DNA of 64,000 nucleotides from Nocardia ignorata NBRC 108230 (GTDB taxonomy: Bacteria; Actinomycetota; Actinomycetes; Mycobacteriales; Mycobacteriaceae), in assembly GCF_001612905.1 (NCBI RefSeq), contig NZ_BDBI01000005.1, positions 1 through 64,000 on the forward strand, written 5' to 3'. How positions within the stretch are numbered: the stretch's first letter is position 1; each line of letters begins with the position of its first letter. The notes beneath the pieces are model-generated. The model was not told the DNA's origin, made no database searches, and was given only the letters and a program-made list of their open reading frames with translations. The translations under genes and the position numbers were made by a program. Positions 17,762 to 26,511 of this stretch are shown piece by piece.

Positions 17762-19423
17762 CTACCGGCGTCGCCGGGTGCCGAACAGGCTGCGGCTGAT
17801 CTCGCGCCCCGCCGCACTGGCCGCCGAGCGCAGGAAGCTCTTCACGGCCGGGTTCTTCATGATCCGTTCGGCCGCCGAATCCGCGTCCGGTCCGGCGGGC
17901 GGCGGGGCTGTTTCCGGTGCGGGTGCGGCAGCCACGCTGGCCAGCAGCATCTCGTAGGCCGATTCGCGGTCGATGCTCTGCCCGTACTTGCCCTGCAACG
18001 AGCTCGACCCCGCGGCGGAGCGGATGGCGTCGTCGCCGATGGTGTCCATCAGCGACCGCGGCGGCACGATCTTGGTCCAGGCGACCGGGGTCGGGGCACC
18101 CTTCTCCGACAACACTGTGACGATCGCCTCACCGGTACCGAGGCTGGTGAGCGCCTCCTCGAGGTCGTAGACCTCCGACTTCGGATACGTGCGAACCGTT
18201 TTCGCCAGCGCCTTCTGATCGTCGGGGGTGAAGGCGCGCAGCGCGTGCTGGACGCGGGCGCCGAGCTGCGACAGCACCGCGTTCGGGATGTCGGTGGGCA
18301 GCTGGGTGCAGAAGAACACACCGACGCCCTTGGAGCGGATCAGCTTCACGGTCTGCTCGATCTGCCGCAGGAACGCCTTGGAGGCGTCGGCGAAGAGCAG
18401 ATGCGCCTCGTCGAAGACGAAGACGAGCTTGGGTTTGTCGACGTCACCCACTTCGGGCAGCGTCTGGAACAGCTCGGCGAGCACCCACATCAGGAACGTC
18501 GAGAACAGCGCGGGCCGCGCCGCCTGCTGACCCAGTTCGACCAGCGTGATGACGCCCTGCCCGTCGACGACCCGGGCCAGATCGGCGGGATCGAGTTCGG
18601 GCTCGCCGAAGAACGTGTCACCGCCCTCGGCCTCGAGATTCACCAGCGAACGCAGGATCACCCCGGCGGTCTGGCTGGACACCCCACCGATTCCCTCGAG
18701 GTCTTCCTTGCCCTCGGGGCTGGTCAGGTGAGTGATGACCGCCCGCAGGTCCTTCAGGTCGAGCAGGGCAAGGCCCCGCTGATCGGCCCAGTGGAAGATC
18801 AGCCCGAGGGTCGACTCCTGGGTGTCGTTGAGGCCGAGGACCTTGCTGAGCAGGATCGGGCCGAAGGAGGTGATCGTGGCGCGGATCGGCACGCCGATGC
18901 CCTCGGTGCCGAGCGAGACGAACTCGGTGGGGAAACCGCTCGGCGCCCAGTCGCTCGCGCCGGTCTCGGCGGCGCGAGCGCGGATCTTGTCGTTGTCGGC
19001 ACCGGGGTCGCGCAGACCCGACAGATCGCCCTTCACATCGGCGAGCACCACGGGAACGCCCACCCGCGAGAGCTGTTCGGCGATGCCCTGCAGGGTTTTG
19101 GTCTTGCCCGTGCCGGTCGCCCCCGCGACGAGCCCGTGGCGGTTCATCATGCGCAACGGAATACGCACGCGCGCAGCGGGATCGGTGGTTCCGTCGACGA
19201 CAACGGTGCCCAGCTCCAGAGCCTGACCGTCGAAGGCGTAACCGGCCGCGATCTGTGCGGCGGCGCCCGACCCGGCCGAGGCGTCGGGTGACGTTGCCGC
19301 CGAAGCCGATTGCGCCGCCTCCCGCTCGGCGGCCTCCGCCGCGGCGGCTGCCTCGGCGGCGACGCGCGCCGCCTCTTCGGCTGCCAGGCGAGCCGCTGCC
19401 GCCTTCTCCTGAGGGGTGGTCAT
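17762..19423 (-). CDS. HerA-like helicase/ATPase, DUF853 family
   Basis: A 553-aa HerA/FtsK-superfamily P-loop ATPase, the counterpart of mycobacterial Rv2510c as recalled. The first 50 residues are a charged Ala/Glu helix. Walker A GATGTGKTKTLQ is near residue 100 and Walker B KLVFVFDEAHLLF near 335; the sensor-like FFCTQLPTDIPNAVL and the motif GARVQHALRAFTPDDQKAL follow. The C-terminus ends in a basic GTRRRR. These proteins are often annotated as DNA-translocating ATPases, but the biological role is not known. The stop codon abuts the marR stop. Confidence 0.93.
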   Translation of the reverse strand: MTTPQEKAAAARLAAEEAARVAAEAAAAAEAAEREAAQSASAATSPDASAGSGAAAQIAAGYAFDGQALELGTVVVDGTTDPAARVRIPLRMMNRHGLVAGATGTGKTKTLQGIAEQLSRVGVPVVLADVKGDLSGLRDPGADNDKIRARAAETGASDWAPSGFPTEFVSLGTEGIGVPIRATITSFGPILLSKVLGLNDTQESTLGLIFHWADQRGLALLDLKDLRAVITHLTSPEGKEDLEGIGGVSSQTAGVILRSLVNLEAEGGDTFFGEPELDPADLARVVDGQGVITLVELGQQAARPALFSTFLMWVLAELFQTLPEVGDVDKPKLVFVFDEAHLLFADASKAFLRQIEQTVKLIRSKGVGVFFCTQLPTDIPNAVLSQLGARVQHALRAFTPDDQKALAKTVRTYPKSEVYDLEEALTSLGTGEAIVTVLSEKGAPTPVAWTKIVPPRSLMDTIGDDAIRSAAGSSSLQGKYGQSIDRESAYEMLLASVAAAPAPETAPPPAGPDADSAAERIMKNPAVKSFLRSAASAAGREISRSLFGTRRRR

Positions 19424-19595
19424 CGCGTCCTCCGTCTCGATCGCAAGAGCATGAACGGACAATCTCAGGCAAACTGTATCCGTGCCGGTCACCCCTGTGG
19501 TGGCCTTCGGCGGGTGTCGTCGGCAAACACCTCCGCCGCGCCCGCGCGACACACCTGTCGGCGAGGCGCGCCGATACCCCATTAGGGTGGCTCGG

Positions 19596-20234
19596 GTGTC
19601 CGACAAACTCTTGGTCTGGATGGATTGCGAGATGACGGGGCTCCGTCTCGACAGCGACAAGCTGATCGAGATCGCCGCGCTCGTAACCGACAGCGACCTG
19701 AACATTCTCGGTGACGGTGTCGACATCGTCATCCACGCCGATGACGCCGCCCTGGCCTGCATGCCACCCGTCGTCGCCGACATGCACGCGAAATCCGGTC
19801 TCACGGAGGAGGTCCGGCGCTCGACGGTCACCCTCGAGCAGGCCCAGGAGCAGGTGCTCGACTACGTGCGCCAGTACGCGCCCGCCGCGCGCACGGTGCC
19901 GCTGTGCGGCAACTCCATCGCCACCGATCGCGGCTTCATCGCGCGCGATATGCCCGAGCTGGACGCGCACCTGCACTACCGGATGGTCGACGTGAGCTCG
20001 ATCAAGGAGCTGTGCCGCCGCTGGTACCCGCGCATCTATTTCGGTCAGCCGGAGAAGGGCCTCGCGCACCGCGCGCTGGCCGACATCAAGGAGTCCATCC
20101 GCGAGCTGGAGTACTACCGGCGCACCGCCTTCGTGGCGCCGCCCGGCCCGTCCTCGGCCGACATCGCGAGCATCGCGGCGGCGGTCACCGAGGCCGTCGA
20201 CGTCACCGGAACAGGGTCCCGACCAGCGGATTAG
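19596..20234 (+). CDS. orn: Oligoribonuclease
   Basis: A DEDDh 3'-5' exoribonuclease that degrades 2-5 nt RNAs, including pGpG. Exo [10 protein letters not shown]; Exo [13 protein letters not shown]; Exo [14 protein letters not shown], with the catalytic His in this motif. [19 protein letters not shown] is diagnostic. The 212 aa include a short actinobacterial C-terminal tail. The GTG at 19596 lies 7 bases after TAGGGT, so the mRNA is probably leaderless; an in-frame GTG at 19587 is the alternative. The divergent gene is the HerA-like ATPase, as in mycobacteria. Confidence 0.97.
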   Translation: MSDKLLVWMDCEMTGLRLDSDKLIEIAALVTDSDLNILGDGVDIVIHADDAALACMPPVVADMHAKSGLTEEVRRSTVTLEQAQEQVLDYVRQYAPAARTVPLCGNSIATDRGFIARDMPELDAHLHYRMVDVSSIKELCRRWYPRIYFGQPEKGLAHRALADIKESIRELEYYRRTAFVAPPGPSSADIASIAAAVTEAVDVTGTGSRPAD

Positions 20235-20287
20235 GGCATCGGGGCCGGTACAGGCTAGTATTTACCGCGCCGGTGCAAGCCGGTGAT

Positions 20288-20361
20288 GGTGACCGTAGTT
20301 CAGTTGGTAGAGCACCAGGTTGTGATCCTGGCTGTCGCGGGTTCGAGTCCCGTCGGTCACC
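20288..20361 (+). tRNA. tRNA-His (anticodon GTG)
   Basis: Acceptor GTGACCG pairs with CGGTCAC, and a genomic G at 20288 supplies G-1 opposite the discriminator C. The anticodon loop holds GTG and the T-loop is GGTTCGAGTCC. CCA is not encoded. Confidence 0.97.
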
Positions 20362-20368
20362 CCGAAGA

Positions 20369-20402
20369 GAAGGCCCCGATCCTGTGGATTGGGGCCTTCT
20401 TC
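20369..20402 (+). terminator. Terminator after tRNA-His
   Basis: GAAGGCCCCGATCC and GGATTGGGGCCTTC form a hairpin around TGT, with one G-T pair, followed by TTCGTT. Confidence 0.8.
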
Positions 20403-20516
20403 GTTGTCGGAGCCCACATCCGCTTCATGACGCAGGTCACGTTTGAACCGCTACACTCTGGACGGCTGCCCAAATGTGTGGGTCGCCATATCCTCGTTCG
20501 ACCGGAAAGACCCTTG

Positions 20517-20858
20517 ATGAAGCGTTCCACCGTCGTCGTGGCCCTCGCGGCCGCCACCGTGCTCGGCCCCGTCGCAGGCACCTCGGCGGCGCAGACCCCC
20601 GGCCTGCCCCTCACCGACTTCACGGCCACCCCGTCGGGCGGCATGGAACTGCCGGGACCGCCCGAAACGGGATCGGCGCAGAGCGGATCGACCGGCGGCC
20701 TCGAGACCACCGGCTCCTCCGGCACCGGCTCGGCAGGCCTGCCCAACCTCGATCGCCTGCTGTTCGGTGGACGCATCCTCTGCGGGGCCCTCGGCAGCGC
20801 CATGGCCGTGGCGGGCGAGGCCATGATGGACTGCGCCGATCTGCCCACCCCGGTCTGA
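20517..20858 (+). CDS. Small secreted hypothetical protein
   Basis: A 113-aa protein with a clear Sec signal peptide (MKRSTVVVALAAATVLGPVA then GTSAAQ, cleavage near residue 25). A low-complexity Gly/Ser/Thr/Pro segment follows, then a C-terminal part LPNLDRLLFGGRILCGALGS ending MMDCADLPTPV with two Cys. GGAAAG precedes the ATG, and TACACT near 20450 could be the -10. No family recognised. It is bounded on both sides by strong terminators, so it is monocistronic. Confidence 0.75.
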   Translation: MKRSTVVVALAAATVLGPVAGTSAAQTPGLPLTDFTATPSGGMELPGPPETGSAQSGSTGGLETTGSSGTGSAGLPNLDRLLFGGRILCGALGSAMAVAGEAMMDCADLPTPV

Positions 20859-20868
20859 TCAGGACACG

Positions 20869-20902
20869 AAAAAGGCCGCCGGAGACATCCGGCGGCCTTT
20901 TA
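20869..20902. terminator. Strong bidirectional terminator
   Basis: AAAAGGCCGCCGG and CCGGCGGCCTTTT are perfect arms around AGACAT, giving an A-tract on one side and a T-tract on the other. It serves the convergent genes ending at 20858 and 20915. Confidence 0.9.
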
Positions 20903-20914
20903 GGGCTGTATGGG

Positions 20915-22123
20915 TCAGGAGACGTCGGCGTTGCCCGCCTTCCACTCCGCCCACGGAATGTTCCAGTCACCGAGCCCGTCGACGCCCGACAGCGTCCCGC
21001 CGACCGTGTTCTTGATGATCGTGATGTCACCGCGCTTGGCGTTCTCGTACACCCAGCGCGCATTGGCGGGGCTCAGGTTCAGGCAGCCGTGGCTGGCGTT
21101 CGAGTAACCCTGCTGACCCACCGACCACGGCGCCGAGTGGAAGAAGATGCCGCTGTAGGAGATCCGCGTGGCGTAGTCCACCGGCGTGCGGTAGCCGTCG
21201 GCGGAGTTCACCGCGACACCGTAAGTGGACGAGTCCATGATGATCTTCTCGTGCTTGTCGGCGACGATGTAGATGCCGTTGTCGGTGGGCGTGGAATCCT
21301 TGCCCATCGAGGTCGGCATGGTCATGATCACCTCGCCGTTGCGCTCGACGGTCACCTGCTTGGTGTTGTCGTCGGCGGTGAAGATCACCGCGTCACCGAT
21401 GGTGAAGTGCGAGGTGATGTTGTCCTGGCCGTACAGACCCTTGCCGAGGTCCTTGCCGTAGACGTTCACCTCCACGTTCACCCGCGTACCCGGCTTCCAG
21501 AAATGCTCTGGGCGCCATCGGACTTCGCGATTGTTCACCCAGTAGAACGCGCCCTCCACCGGCGGATCGGTGGTCACCTTGATGGCGTCCTGCGCGGCGC
21601 GACGGTCCGGGATGTTCTCGTCGAACTGGATCGCCACCGGCTGGCCGATACCGACCACCTCGCCCTCGCCGGGCATCAGGTACGGCTTGGTCTGGTTGTT
21701 CGGTGAGCTCGTGGTGAAGCTCAGAGTGGAGGAGTTCGCGCCGCCGAGGCCGATCGCGGCGGCCGAGAGCTGATAGGTCTTGCCGTAACCGAGCACCTCG
21801 GTGGTGGCCCACGAACGCCCGTCGGGCGCGAGCTGACCCGACACCTGCGTGCCCTGCTGGTTGGTCAGCTTCACCTCGGTGAACTTGCCGTCCTGCACCT
21901 GGAACTTCAGCGGCATCCCCGGCGAGACGCCGACCTGGCCGTCCTTGATCTCGGAGACCAGTTTCGGCTTGATGAGTTCGGTGATCGGGTTACGGTCGAT
22001 CGCCACCTCGACCCCGGCACCCTCGGCCGACGAGCACGCGGAAGCACCGAGGGCGAAAACCGCCAACAGTGCCACCGGAACGATCATCCGCAATGACCGA
22101 GGTTTCCCCCGCTTCTTACCCAT
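20915..22123 (-). CDS. L,D-transpeptidase lipoprotein (YkuD domain, LdtMt type)
   Basis: Forms 3-3 cross-links between meso-diaminopimelate residues in peptidoglycan, outside the membrane. The signal [20 protein letters not shown]...ASACSS has a plausible if weak lipobox Cys near residue 31. Two Ig-like domains (about 40-235) precede the YkuD catalytic domain with the active site [20 protein letters not shown], where the Cys of SHGCLNLS is the nucleophile. The ATG at 22123 gives 402 aa, close to mycobacterial LdtMt2 and LppS; an ATG six codons upstream (22141) is possible. Position relative to bcp and orn matches Rv2518c in synteny. Confidence 0.95.
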   Translation of the reverse strand: MGKKRGKPRSLRMIVPVALLAVFALGASACSSAEGAGVEVAIDRNPITELIKPKLVSEIKDGQVGVSPGMPLKFQVQDGKFTEVKLTNQQGTQVSGQLAPDGRSWATTEVLGYGKTYQLSAAAIGLGGANSSTLSFTTSSPNNQTKPYLMPGEGEVVGIGQPVAIQFDENIPDRRAAQDAIKVTTDPPVEGAFYWVNNREVRWRPEHFWKPGTRVNVEVNVYGKDLGKGLYGQDNITSHFTIGDAVIFTADDNTKQVTVERNGEVIMTMPTSMGKDSTPTDNGIYIVADKHEKIIMDSSTYGVAVNSADGYRTPVDYATRISYSGIFFHSAPWSVGQQGYSNASHGCLNLSPANARWVYENAKRGDITIIKNTVGGTLSGVDGLGDWNIPWAEWKAGNADVS

Positions 22124-22376
22124 GTCCAACCCCGTTTCCATACCGACGCCCCGCCATTCTGCCAGCCCGCCCGGTCGCCACCAACGTCGAAAGCGCGGCG
22201 ACACGACCCGAGTGGGCAATCGTTAGATACGTGCCGGGGCCCGATCTGTTAACACTGCGAACCGTCCGGCATCGGCGCTGGTCAGAGCCCGATTTCACTT
22301 TTCGCCCTCGGGCCTGTTAATGTTTCTTCCGCACCGCAGAGCGGAGCAAACGCCCCGCGGAGCGGAGCGAAGACAA

Positions 22377-22449
<73 letters not shown>

Positions 22450-22454
22450 CAGCA

Positions 22455-22497
22455 GACCGCATCCCGGCAGTTACCACTGCCGGGATGCGGTCTTTTT
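22455..22497 (+). terminator. Terminator after tRNA-Lys
   Basis: GACCGCATCCCGGCAG and CTGCCGGGATGCGGTC are perfect 16-bp arms around TTACCA, followed by TTTTT: a textbook intrinsic terminator. Confidence 0.95.
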
Positions 22498-23011
22498 GCG
22501 GTCTGCCAGCCCCGTCATCGATCGTTATCTGCGGGGCCTCGCGCGCCCGTTTTGCCACCGCGAACAGCCAGGAAACCTGATTAGGGCAAACTTTTTCTGT
22601 GACCCATACCACGGTAGTCGCGGTTCTAAACCCCCTGCATACATAACGATTCTGCAACCACCGGTAGAAGCGACCAAGATCGCCAGCACCTGCCGTTCAG
22701 ATTTCGTTCATCTCACGTTAACCTACCGTGACCATTCTGTCATCAGGTCACAAACAGACCTGTGGTTTGGTTAGCCACCGGGAACCCGGATACCGAACAG
22801 CGCGTGGTCTCCCCGCAGCCAGCTGTGGAGCACCGTGCGACGAGCGGGACAGCCATCGAGCGTCTCCGTCACCACAGCGTCGCACATTCCCATACCGACA
22901 GAAACAACACATCGCCTGACCGGCGTGCGCCGCTGCGCGCGCTGCGCGGTCCACCGCGCCCCCACCGGGGCCTCGCGGTCGCCAGACAGAGATGAAGGAA
23001 CAGAGAAGAAC
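22498..23011. other. Long non-coding leader/promoter region before SLT gene
   Basis: This 514-base stretch has no convincing gene on either strand and is partly AT-richer than its surroundings. It probably holds the promoter and a long 5' leader of the secreted SLT-domain gene. An inverted repeat CAGGTC-N7-GACCTG lies at 22744-22762, and TGTGAC (22600 region) gives at best half of a CRP-like site. I did not find the conserved blocks of a ydaO-type c-di-AMP riboswitch, which precedes some cell-wall lytic genes in actinobacteria. Confidence 0.5.
22744..22762. promoter_or_regulatory. Inverted repeat upstream of SLT gene
   Basis: CAGGTC and GACCTG are perfect 6-bp arms around ACAAACA, 250 bases before the start codon. 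It could be an operator or a leader-RNA stem; nothing decides between them. Confidence 0.3.
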
Positions 23012-23635
23012 ATGATCGTCAAAGACAAGCTCAACTCCATGATCGGCCACCGCCGCGAGGCGTTCACCGTGGCGGTCGCCGCGGTCGGCCTGGTGGCCGT
23101 TGCCGCGTCCTCGGCGGTGTCCTTCGCCGACGACAGCGTCCCGCAGCGTGCGGCCATGGTCGTCGAGCAGGCCGAGGCCATCCCGGCCGTCGGTGCCGTC
23201 CCCGCCCCCGCCGTGGAGGCCGTGCCTGCCCCCGCCCCCGAGGTGCTGCCCGCCCCGGCTCCCGAGCCGGCGCCCGCCCCCATGCCCGCGCCCGCCCCCG
23301 CGGCGCCGGTGTACCCGAACAACCTCGACGGCTGGATCCGTGAGGCCCTCGACATCATGGCCGCCAAGGGCATCCCCGGCAGCTACGAGGGCATCATGCG
23401 CAACATCATGCGCGAGTCGACCGGTAACCCCCAGGCCATCAACCTGTGGGACTCCAACGCCGCCGCGGGCATCCCCTCCAAGGGCCTGCTCCAGGTGATC
23501 GACCCGACCTTCGCCGCCTACCACGTGGAGGGCACCCCCTTCGACGTGTGGCACCCTGTGGCCAACATCGTCGCGGCCTGCAACTACGCCGCCGACCGCT
23601 ACGGCTCGATGGACAACGTCAACAGCGCGTACTGA
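23012..23635 (+). CDS. Secreted transglycosylase SLT-domain protein (Rpf-like)
   Basis: A 207-aa exported protein likely to cleave or bind peptidoglycan glycan strands. The N-terminal hydrophobic segment (FTVAVAAVGLVAVAASSAVS, about residues 18-37) is a signal peptide or anchor. A repetitive Pro/Ala/Glu segment (APAPEVLPAPAPEPAPAP, about 60-100) spans the wall, and a C-terminal lysozyme-fold SLT domain follows: IMRNIMRESTGNPQAINLWD, with the catalytic Glu in MREST, and SKGLLQVIDPTFAAYH. AGGAACAGAGAAG precedes the ATG. Regulation is probably by its unusually long upstream region. Confidence 0.9.
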   Translation: MIVKDKLNSMIGHRREAFTVAVAAVGLVAVAASSAVSFADDSVPQRAAMVVEQAEAIPAVGAVPAPAVEAVPAPAPEVLPAPAPEPAPAPMPAPAPAAPVYPNNLDGWIREALDIMAAKGIPGSYEGIMRNIMRESTGNPQAINLWDSNAAAGIPSKGLLQVIDPTFAAYHVEGTPFDVWHPVANIVAACNYAADRYGSMDNVNSAY

Positions 23636-23655
23636 TACGCACTGGAGAACACAGC

Positions 23656-23698
23656 AACGCCCGCGCACCGGTTTGGGGAAGACCGGGGCGCGGGCGTT
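23656..23698 (+). terminator. Hairpin after SLT gene
   Basis: AACGCCCGCGC and GCGCGGGCGTT form the outer stem, and CCGGT/ACCGG an inner stem, with little T-tract (TCGCCGTT). It also lies just ahead of the next gene's -10 box. Confidence 0.7.
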
Positions 23699-23716
23699 CG
23701 CCGTTAGAATGCCCTC

Positions 23717-24061
23717 GTGCCAGACAGCGCCGATCAGGCACCCGATCACGCGCATTCCGACGCGGCGACAGCCAGCCGCGTCGCCAAGGCCCGCCGCTTG
23801 GCGGCCTACCTGTGGGCTCGCGACATCAGCAGCGCCGAATTGCTCGCCCTGCCCGCGCCGACGCTGCGCAAGCTCGCCCGTGCCGCCGAGACCAATCCGC
23901 CGAGTACCGACGAGACGTGGCGGGTGGTCGCCGACCTGCTCGATCAGAAGGACGCCTGGGCCGCCCGCAACCCCGATCACGAGGCCGCGCGCCGCACCCG
24001 TGCCGACGAGAAGCTGCTGTGGGTCAAGCCACCGGTGACACCGTGGTCGTCGCAGTCCTGA
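23717..24061 (+). CDS. Conserved hypothetical protein, 114 aa
   Basis: A soluble, mostly helical protein with charged N- and C-termini. The central part reads RVAKARRLAAYLWARDISSA then ELLALPAPTLRKLARAAETN, followed by TDETWRVVADLLDQKDAWAA. The GTG at 23717 lies 6 bases after TAGAAT, so the mRNA is probably leaderless. No signal peptide, membrane helix or catalytic motif is visible, and I do not recognise the family. It is convergent with the LysE gene, one base apart. Confidence 0.8.
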   Translation: MPDSADQAPDHAHSDAATASRVAKARRLAAYLWARDISSAELLALPAPTLRKLARAAETNPPSTDETWRVVADLLDQKDAWAARNPDHEAARRTRADEKLLWVKPPVTPWSSQS

Positions 24062-24062
24062 G

Positions 24063-24683
24063 TCAGCCGAGGACGAGGCCGATCGCGAGTGCGAGCATCA
24101 CCACCGCGATCAGCGAGTCGAGAATGCGCCAGGCCAGGGGTTTCGCGAACAGCGGGCCGAGTCGGCTCGCGCCGTAGCCGAGGCCGAAGAACCACAGCAC
24201 GCTGGCCAGCATGGCCCCGGCCGCGAGGAACCAGCGTTCCGAGGGCGCCCAGGTGCTGGCGAACGAGCCGAACAGGACGAGCGTGTCCAGGTAGACGTGT
24301 GGGTTGAGCCAGGTGAGCGCGAGACAGGTGAGCACCGAGGCGCCCAGTGCCGCCGAGGTGCCCGTGAGGTCGGCTTGCAGTGCCGACGACCCGAACGCCC
24401 GCCGGGCGGCGAACAGGGCGTAGCAGACCAGGAAGGCCGCCCCGGCCCACCGCGCGATGGTCACGACGGCCGGAAACGACTCGACGACGGTGCCGAACCC
24501 GGCCACCCCGGCCGCGATCAGCACCACATCCGAGAGCGCGCACACCGCGACCACCGGGAGGATGTGTCGGCCGCGCACGCCCTGTCGCAGGACGAACGCG
24601 TTCTGCGCGCCGATCGCGACGATGAGCGAGAGCCCGAAACCCAACCCGGAGAGTGCGGCCACTGCGGCCGACGATGTCGTCAT
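24063..24683 (-). CDS. lysE: LysE/ArgO family amino acid exporter
   Basis: A 206-aa inner-membrane exporter of basic amino acids with six predicted helices. The N-terminal signature GFGLSLIVAIGAQNAFVLRQ GVRG and the central LTWLNPHVYLDTLVLFGS are characteristic of LysE/ArgO. The ATG at 24683 lies 7 bases after TAGCGT, so it is probably leaderless. The divergent LysR-type gene with a dyad between the two is the standard LysE-LysG arrangement, in which the regulator activates the exporter when basic amino acids accumulate. Lysine versus arginine preference cannot be read from the sequence. Confidence 0.94.
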   Translation of the reverse strand: MTTSSAAVAALSGLGFGLSLIVAIGAQNAFVLRQGVRGRHILPVVAVCALSDVVLIAAGVAGFGTVVESFPAVVTIARWAGAAFLVCYALFAARRAFGSSALQADLTGTSAALGASVLTCLALTWLNPHVYLDTLVLFGSFASTWAPSERWFLAAGAMLASVLWFFGLGYGASRLGPLFAKPLAWRILDSLIAVVMLALAIGLVLG

Positions 24684-24720
24684 ATCCCCGACGCTAGGAA
24701 CCTCGCTACATTCAGTCCAG

Positions 24721-24744
24721 CTAATAATTCTGCAGAACCATTAG
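24721..24744. promoter_or_regulatory. LysG-type operator between lysE and lysG
   Basis: The core TTCTGCAGAA is a perfect 10-bp palindrome; a two-base gap on each side (AA and CC) separates it from outer arms CTAAT and ATTAG, making a 24-base dyad. It overlaps the lysG -10 box TAGAAT, consistent with autorepression by a LysR-type protein. Confidence 0.7.
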
Positions 24745-24754
24745 AATCGCTGAT

Positions 24755-25651
24755 GTGGATCTGCAGCTCGACCAGCTACGCGCGCTCGACGCCGTGCTCA
24801 CCGAAGGCACCTTCGACGCGGCGGCCCGCCGATTGAACCTCACGCCGTCGGCCGTCAGCCAGCGGATAAAGGCGCTGGAGGACGCGGCGGGCCGCATCCT
24901 CGTGCAGCGGTCGAAACCGGTGCGGGCCACCGAATCGGGACTCGCCGTGCTGCGACTGGCCAGGCAGGTGCACGTGCTCGCCGCCGATACCGCGCGCGAA
25001 CTCGGCGAGCCGGACCGGCCGGCCGGGCGCCCCGCCCGCATTCCGATCGCGGTGAACGCCGACTCGCTCGAGACGTGGGTGCTGCCCGCCGTGTCGCGGA
25101 TCGCCGGCATCGCCTGTCTTGAACTGCACCGCGAGGACGAGGAACACACCACGCGGCTGCTGCGCGACGGCACGGTGATGGCGGCGATCACCTCCACCGC
25201 CACCCCGGTGCAGGGCTGCCGGGTGCGACCGCTCGGTGCCATGCGCTATCAAGCGCTCGCCACGCCGGACTTCGCGCACTACTGGTTCCCCGACGGCGCG
25301 CGACCCGGTTCCTACACCCACGTGCCGATGATCCAGTTCGACCGCAACGACGACCTGCAAGCCCGCCACCTGCGCGGCGCCAATCAGCAGCCCGCCGATC
25401 CGCCGACACATTTCGTGCCGTCCTCCACCGCGTTCCGTGAGGCGGTGCGGCTCGGCATGGGCTGGGGCATGCTGCCCGACCTGCAGACCGAAACCGACCG
25501 GGCCGCAGGGGCTTTGGTGAACATCAACGGCCGGGCGCGGATCGACGTGCCGCTCTACTGGCAGCAGTGGAAGCTGGATTCGCCCGCGCTGAACGCGGTC
25601 GCCGACGCCATCATCACGGCCGCCGCGAAAGCCCTGCTGCCCGTCGAGTGA
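24755..25651 (+). CDS. lysG: LysR family regulator of basic amino acid export (LysG/ArgP)
   Basis: A 298-aa regulator. The N-terminal winged HTH is DQLRALDAVLTEGTFDAAAR, then LNLTPSAVSQRIKALEDAAG (residues 5-45), and the co-inducer domain runs from about 90 to 298. The ArgP/LysG-like beginning and the RPVRATE-type segment after the HTH support a basic-amino-acid sensor. The GTG at 24755 lies 7 bases after TAGAAT (24742-24747), so it is probably leaderless. It activates the divergent lysE by family precedent. Confidence 0.93.
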   Translation: MDLQLDQLRALDAVLTEGTFDAAARRLNLTPSAVSQRIKALEDAAGRILVQRSKPVRATESGLAVLRLARQVHVLAADTARELGEPDRPAGRPARIPIAVNADSLETWVLPAVSRIAGIACLELHREDEEHTTRLLRDGTVMAAITSTATPVQGCRVRPLGAMRYQALATPDFAHYWFPDGARPGSYTHVPMIQFDRNDDLQARHLRGANQQPADPPTHFVPSSTAFREAVRLGMGWGMLPDLQTETDRAAGALVNINGRARIDVPLYWQQWKLDSPALNAVADAIITAAAKALLPVE

Positions 25652-25655
25652 GCAG

Positions 25656-26459
25656 TCAGCCGCCGAGCTTCTTGTAGAACGCGCCCGCGATCGGGGCCGT
25701 CATCGCGCGCGGACCGTAGTTGCCCGCGACGCTCATACCCTTGCTGATCAGGCCGGGGACGATGCGCATCTTGTTGCGGGCCAGGGCGTCGATCGACACC
25801 TTCGCGGTGTATTCGCTCGACACCCACAGGAAGTCGGGGACCATCTTGTCGACGATCGACTCCTCTTCCGGCGCAGGCGTTTCCGTGCGCACGGGACCAG
25901 GCGCCAGCAGGGTGACATTGACCCCGCTGCCCTTGAGTTCGCCGCGCAGCGACTCGGAGAACGTGTTGGCGAACGCCTTCGACGCCGCGTAGGTGGCGTT
26001 GTTCGGGATGGGCATATTGCCCGCCGCCGAGCCGCTGATCAGGATCCCGCCCGCCTTGCGCTCGATCATGCCGGGCAGCACGGCCAGGGTCAGGTCGTGC
26101 ACGGCGGTGGCGTTGAGCTCCATCTGCGCGCGTTCGTAGGCGAAGTCGAGTTCGGCGACAGGGCCGAAGGTGGCGATGCCCGCGTTGTTGCAGAGGATGG
26201 CGATATCGCGCACCGACAGCTCGTCGACCAGGCTCGCGCGCTGGGTGCGGTCGGCGAGGTCGACGGCGCGGACCTCGGCGGTGATGCCGTGCGCCAGCGT
26301 CAGCCGCTGCGCCAGTTCGGTCAGGATCTCTCCGCGCCGGGCGACCAGGATCAGCGAATAGCCGCGCCCGGCCAGTTCGGCGGCCAGTGCGGTGCCGATA
26401 CCGGAGGACGCGCCGGTGACGACGGCACGATTGTCAGCAGTGGGGGAGGGCAGGCTCAC
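25656..26459 (-). CDS. cmrA: Mycolate reductase CmrA (short-chain dehydrogenase)
   Basis: Reduces the 3-oxo group of the Pks13 condensation product to give mature mycolic acid, using NADPH. The 267-aa SDR has the nucleotide motif AVVTGASSGIGTALAAELAG, NNAG (CNNAGIATFG), the catalytic Ser in LISGSAAGNMPIPN and YAASK. The stretch LPGMIERKAGGILISGSAAG and the C-terminal APIAGAFYKKLGG closely match mycobacterial Rv2509 as I remember it, which separates it from generic SDRs. The GTG at 26459 lies 7 bases after TAAGCT (leaderless). It stands within the same 26 kb as fas. Confidence 0.92.
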   Translation of the reverse strand: MSLPSPTADNRAVVTGASSGIGTALAAELAGRGYSLILVARRGEILTELAQRLTLAHGITAEVRAVDLADRTQRASLVDELSVRDIAILCNNAGIATFGPVAELDFAYERAQMELNATAVHDLTLAVLPGMIERKAGGILISGSAAGNMPIPNNATYAASKAFANTFSESLRGELKGSGVNVTLLAPGPVRTETPAPEEESIVDKMVPDFLWVSSEYTAKVSIDALARNKMRIVPGLISKGMSVAGNYGPRAMTAPIAGAFYKKLGG

Positions 26460-26490
26460 ACGGCGAAGCTTAGGGGATCGCCCGCCCGGC

Positions 26491-26511
26491 CATAGCATGG
26501 CTCTTGCTATG
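26491..26511. promoter_or_regulatory. Inverted repeat at start of NCS1 permease gene
   Basis: CATAGCA and TGCTATG are perfect 7-bp arms around TGGCTCT. The repeat covers both candidate ATG codons (26497 and 26509) of the permease gene and could be an operator or an RNA hairpin limiting translation. Confidence 0.4.

Noticed and set aside
22590..22640. CRP-like site (TGTGAC...) upstream of the SLT gene
   Set aside because: Only the left half-site is present; the right half lacks TCACA.
22498..23011. ydaO-type c-di-AMP riboswitch before the SLT gene
   Set aside because: I could not find its conserved sequence blocks; a covariance search would be needed to revive the idea.
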